Origin: an uncultured Holophagaceae bacterium
Lineage (GTDB): Bacteria > Acidobacteriota > Holophagae > Holophagales > Holophagaceae
Direction: 5' to 3'
NCBI GenBank assembly: GCA_903876615.1
Contig: CAIRAS010000408.1
Coordinates: 1 to 13,681, forward strand
DNA length: 13,681 nucleotides
The notes under the pieces are model-generated. The model had not been told where the DNA came from and ran no database searches. It saw only the letters and a list, made by a program, of their open reading frames with translations. Positions 11,676 through 13,681 of this stretch are shown here, piece after piece (position 1 is the stretch's first letter; each line of letters begins with the position of its first letter). Made by a program: the position numbers and the translations under genes.

Positions 11676-12497
11676 ATGGACCATCCGCTGCAAGCCTGGC
11701 GCGACACCCTCGGAGACCTGGGGGTGGTGGGACTGGTCCGCCAGACCCCCGCCGCACCGGCGCCACCCGCCGCCCCGGAGCGCCGAGCCCAGACCCCGGC
11801 CCCGCCCATTGCCCCGCCCCCGCCGCCGCCGCCGCGCCAGGGTCCCCCGGCCTATGTTCCGCCCACGGACCCGGCCGCCTGCCCCTCGGCGGAAGTCGTG
11901 GCCGCCTGTGGCAGCCTCGAGGACCTGCAGCGGGCCGTTGCCGGCTGCCTCGCCTGCCCCCTGGGCGGGGGCCGCATCAAGCTCGTCTTCGGCGAGGGCG
12001 ATCCGCAGGCCCGGCTCCTGTTCGTGGGTGAAGGCCCCGGCCGGGACGAGGACCTGCAGGGCCGTCCCTTCGTGGGAAAGGCCGGCGAGCTGCTGGACAA
12101 GATGATCGGCGCCCTGGGCCTGAAGCGCGAGCAGACCTACATCACCAACGTCGTCATGTGCCGACCCCCGGACAACCGCGTGCCCGCGCCTGAGGAGGCC
12201 CGTGCCTGCCTGGGCTACCTGCGCCGCAAGCTCGAGCTGCTCCAGCCGGCCGTCATCGTCACCCTCGGTGCCACGCCCCTACGCGAGCTGCTGGGCGTCA
12301 GCGAAGGCATCACCCGGGTGCGGGGCCAGTGGCGCCGGCTGAAGGTGGGTGACCGCGAGATCCCGGTCATGCCGACCTTCCACCCGGCCTACGTGCTGCG
12401 ACAGTACACCCAGGATGTGCGCCGGGCCGTGTGGGAGGACCTCCAGGCGGCGAAGGCCTGGATGGATCGACCCGACAGCCCCGACGCCGGGCGCTGA
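11676..12497 (+). CDS. Uracil-DNA glycosylase, family 4 (iron-sulfur type)
   Basis: A protein of 273 residues that removes uracil arising from cytosine deamination or dUTP misincorporation, starting base excision repair. The catalytic core begins near residue 80. Four cysteines expected to hold a 4Fe-4S cluster are present: C91-x2-C94 and C162-x15-C178. Motif 1 is GEGPGRDED (118-126), where family 4 usually has GEAPG, and motif 2 is HPAYVLR from H236. The PFVGKAGELLDKM and TYITNVVMCRPPDNR segments are also typical. Residues about 26-70 form a proline/alanine-rich disordered linker with a run of seven prolines, absent from minimal family members, joining a short N-terminal segment (DHPLQAWRDTLGDLGVVGLVR) that may be a docking peptide. 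It is divergent from the sigma gene and 54 nt ahead of the next gene. Confidence 0.92.
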   Translation: MDHPLQAWRDTLGDLGVVGLVRQTPAAPAPPAAPERRAQTPAPPIAPPPPPPPRQGPPAYVPPTDPAACPSAEVVAACGSLEDLQRAVAGCLACPLGGGRIKLVFGEGDPQARLLFVGEGPGRDEDLQGRPFVGKAGELLDKMIGALGLKREQTYITNVVMCRPPDNRVPAPEEARACLGYLRRKLELLQPAVIVTLGATPLRELLGVSEGITRVRGQWRRLKVGDREIPVMPTFHPAYVLRQYTQDVRRAVWEDLQAAKAWMDRPDSPDAGR

Positions 12498-12519
12498 GGA
12501 CCCGCCGCTGACTGTGTCA

Positions 12520-12546
12520 TGCTAGGCAGAGCCTTGCTCTCGGGGA
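12520..12546 (+). promoter_or_regulatory. Candidate extended -10 promoter and SD of the LapA/LapB-like gene
   Basis: TGCTAGGCA at 12520-12528 reads as an extended -10 (TGn plus TAGGCA); no convincing -35 is present, which extended -10 promoters can tolerate. It is followed by an SD GGGGA at 12542-12546, 5 nt before ATG 12552. The gap after the preceding gene is only 54 nt, so read-through transcription is equally likely. Confidence 0.3.
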
Positions 12547-12551
12547 CCCCC

Positions 12552-13681
12552 ATGCGCCTTGTCAACGTGTTCTTCATCGTCCTGCTGCTGCTCGTCCTGA
12601 TGGTGCTCGGCAACCTGTACCTGACCAACCATGACCTGCTCATGCGCGAAGTCGTGGTCTTCGGCGAGAGCATCAAGCTGCAGAGCGTCATCCTCATCAC
12701 CTTCCTGCTCGGGTTCCTGCTGAACGTCCTCTACACCGGCATCATGGAAGTGGTGCGGTTGGTGCGTGGCCTCAACGACTCGGCGGACACCCGCCTGGTG
12801 AAGCGCATCTCCGAGCGCGCGCAGGATGCCCGGGATCTGGTCGCCCACGGCCTGCCCAAGCAGGCGCGGGAAATCCTGGATGGCATCCTCGAGCAGCGCA
12901 AGGACTACATCCCCGCCCGGCTCCTGCTCGGCGAGATCCTCCTCAAGAGCGGTGGCACCGAGGAGGCCGTGAAGGTCTTCGAAGCCATCTGCCGGGATGA
13001 CCATGATCAGGTCGAGGCCCGCTACCAGCTGGCTGAGGCCCTGATGGCCGCCCGGAATCCCGAGGCCTCCGCCGCCGTGCTGAAGAAGCTCGCAGCCGAC
13101 GACCCCAAGAAGGCCCTGCGGGCCTGGCGGCGGCTGCGGGCCATCCACATGGAGGGCCGGCGCTGGGAGGAAGCCAACGAAGCCCACAAGAAGCTGCTGG
13201 CCCACTTCGCCGCCGAGCTCACCCAGGGGGAGCGGGCCCAGGGCTCGGCCCTGGCCTACCAGGTCGGCATCGCCAAGGTCGAGGCCGACCAGTTCAAGGA
13301 CGCCGCCCAGATCTTCCAGCAGGTCATCAAGGACGAGCCCGACTTCGTGCCCGCCTACCTCAGCCTGGGTCGCTGCATGATCCTCCAGGACCAGGAGGCC
13401 CAGGGCCTCGAGATCTGGCTCGAAGGCTTCCGCAAGACCGGCGAAGGCACCTTCCTGCAAGAGGCCGAGGACTACTTCATCCAGCTGGGCCGCCCTGAGG
13501 ATGGCCTCGCGCTGCTGCGGCGCGTTGCCGCCACCTCCAAGCACGCCACCACCGCCAAGTTCTTCCTGGGCAAGATGCTCTACCGCCTGGAGATCCTGGA
13601 CGAGGCCCTGGACCTGTTCCAGGAGGTCCGCAGCCAGGTCGTCTACAGCCCGATCCTGTTCTTCTTCATGGCCAAGATCCA
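12552..13681 (+). CDS. LapA-LapB-like membrane TPR protein, incomplete at window edge
   Basis: An open frame of 376 codons from ATG 12552 without a stop before the edge. Residues about 3-22 and 44-66 are two transmembrane helices separated by a short loop (NHDLLMREVVVFGESIKL), the layout of LapA (DUF1049). From about residue 85 the protein becomes helical tetratricopeptide repeats, starting AQDARDLVAHGLPKQAREILDGIL, with later units AYQVGIAKVEADQFKDAAQIF and PAYLSLGRCMILQDQEAQGLEIW, as in LapB/YciM. In enterobacteria LapA and LapB are separate neighbouring proteins that assemble at the inner membrane and control LPS synthesis via LpxC stability; here both parts seem to be in one chain. A C-terminal rubredoxin-like zinc domain is expected past the edge but cannot be seen. 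A generic membrane TPR protein is the alternative. Confidence 0.85.
   Translation, partial: MRLVNVFFIVLLLLVLMVLGNLYLTNHDLLMREVVVFGESIKLQSVILITFLLGFLLNVLYTGIMEVVRLVRGLNDSADTRLVKRISERAQDARDLVAHGLPKQAREILDGILEQRKDYIPARLLLGEILLKSGGTEEAVKVFEAICRDDHDQVEARYQLAEALMAARNPEASAAVLKKLAADDPKKALRAWRRLRAIHMEGRRWEEANEAHKKLLAHFAAELTQGERAQGSALAYQVGIAKVEADQFKDAAQIFQQVIKDEPDFVPAYLSLGRCMILQDQEAQGLEIWLEGFRKTGEGTFLQEAEDYFIQLGRPEDGLALLRRVAATSKHATTAKFFLGKMLYRLEILDEALDLFQEVRSQVVYSPILFFFMAKI

Noticed and set aside
12522..13544. 340-codon minus-strand open frame
   Set aside because: It lies antisense to the LapA/LapB-like gene; its product is a low-complexity run of G, L, E, D and H with no domain, while the plus strand encodes clear TM and TPR segments.

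Overview
This is a GC-rich bacterial window with tightly packed genes. Lineage is an inference: a bacterial XPB helicase start, an ECF sigma operon, a family-4 uracil-DNA glycosylase, a LapA/LapB-type TPR protein and large secreted Ig/propeller proteins together fit an Acidobacteriota relative (Holophaga/Geothrix-like). No rRNA marker is present to prove it.

Layout. (1) Positions 1-108, minus strand: the first 36 codons of an XPB/Ssl2-type DNA repair helicase that runs off the left edge. (2) 109-338: a gene-free divergent region with weak promoter-like boxes and a 14-bp dyad. (3) 339-8166, plus strand: a tight three-gene export cassette with gaps of 11 and 8 nt. It encodes a secreted Asp-box beta-propeller protein with three Ig-like domains and a C-terminal type I dockerin-like domain; a lipoprotein with four 74-residue InlB-type repeats and a C-terminal beta domain that resembles a cohesin; and a second lipoprotein-like protein sharing the same N-terminal module, followed by a carbohydrate-binding-like domain, two IPT/TIG domains, a CARDB-like domain and a metzincin-type zinc protease. 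(4) 8293-10203, plus: a protein with an XPB/Ssl2 N-terminal-type (Helicase_C_3) domain and a C-terminal WYL-like domain but no helicase motor. (5) 10213-11558, minus: an ECF sigma factor, an overlapping single-span membrane protein (probable regulator of the sigma) and a small membrane coiled-coil protein. (6) 11676-12497, plus: family-4 uracil-DNA glycosylase. (7) 12552 to the right edge, plus: a two-TM, TPR protein that looks like LapA fused to LapB, incomplete.

How they may work together. The most interesting hypothesis is that the three-gene cassette builds a cell-surface complex: the lipid-anchored repeat protein would hold the dockerin-tagged propeller protein through its cohesin-like domain, beside a tethered surface protease. 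This cassette lies between two genes that both carry the XPB/Ssl2 N-terminal-type domain, and such genes are neighbours in other bacteria (for example mycobacterial Rv0861c/Rv0862c). DNA repair recurs in the window: XPB, its putative partner and the uracil-DNA glycosylase. The sigma/membrane-protein pair looks like an envelope-signal switch and has a possible autoregulatory promoter.
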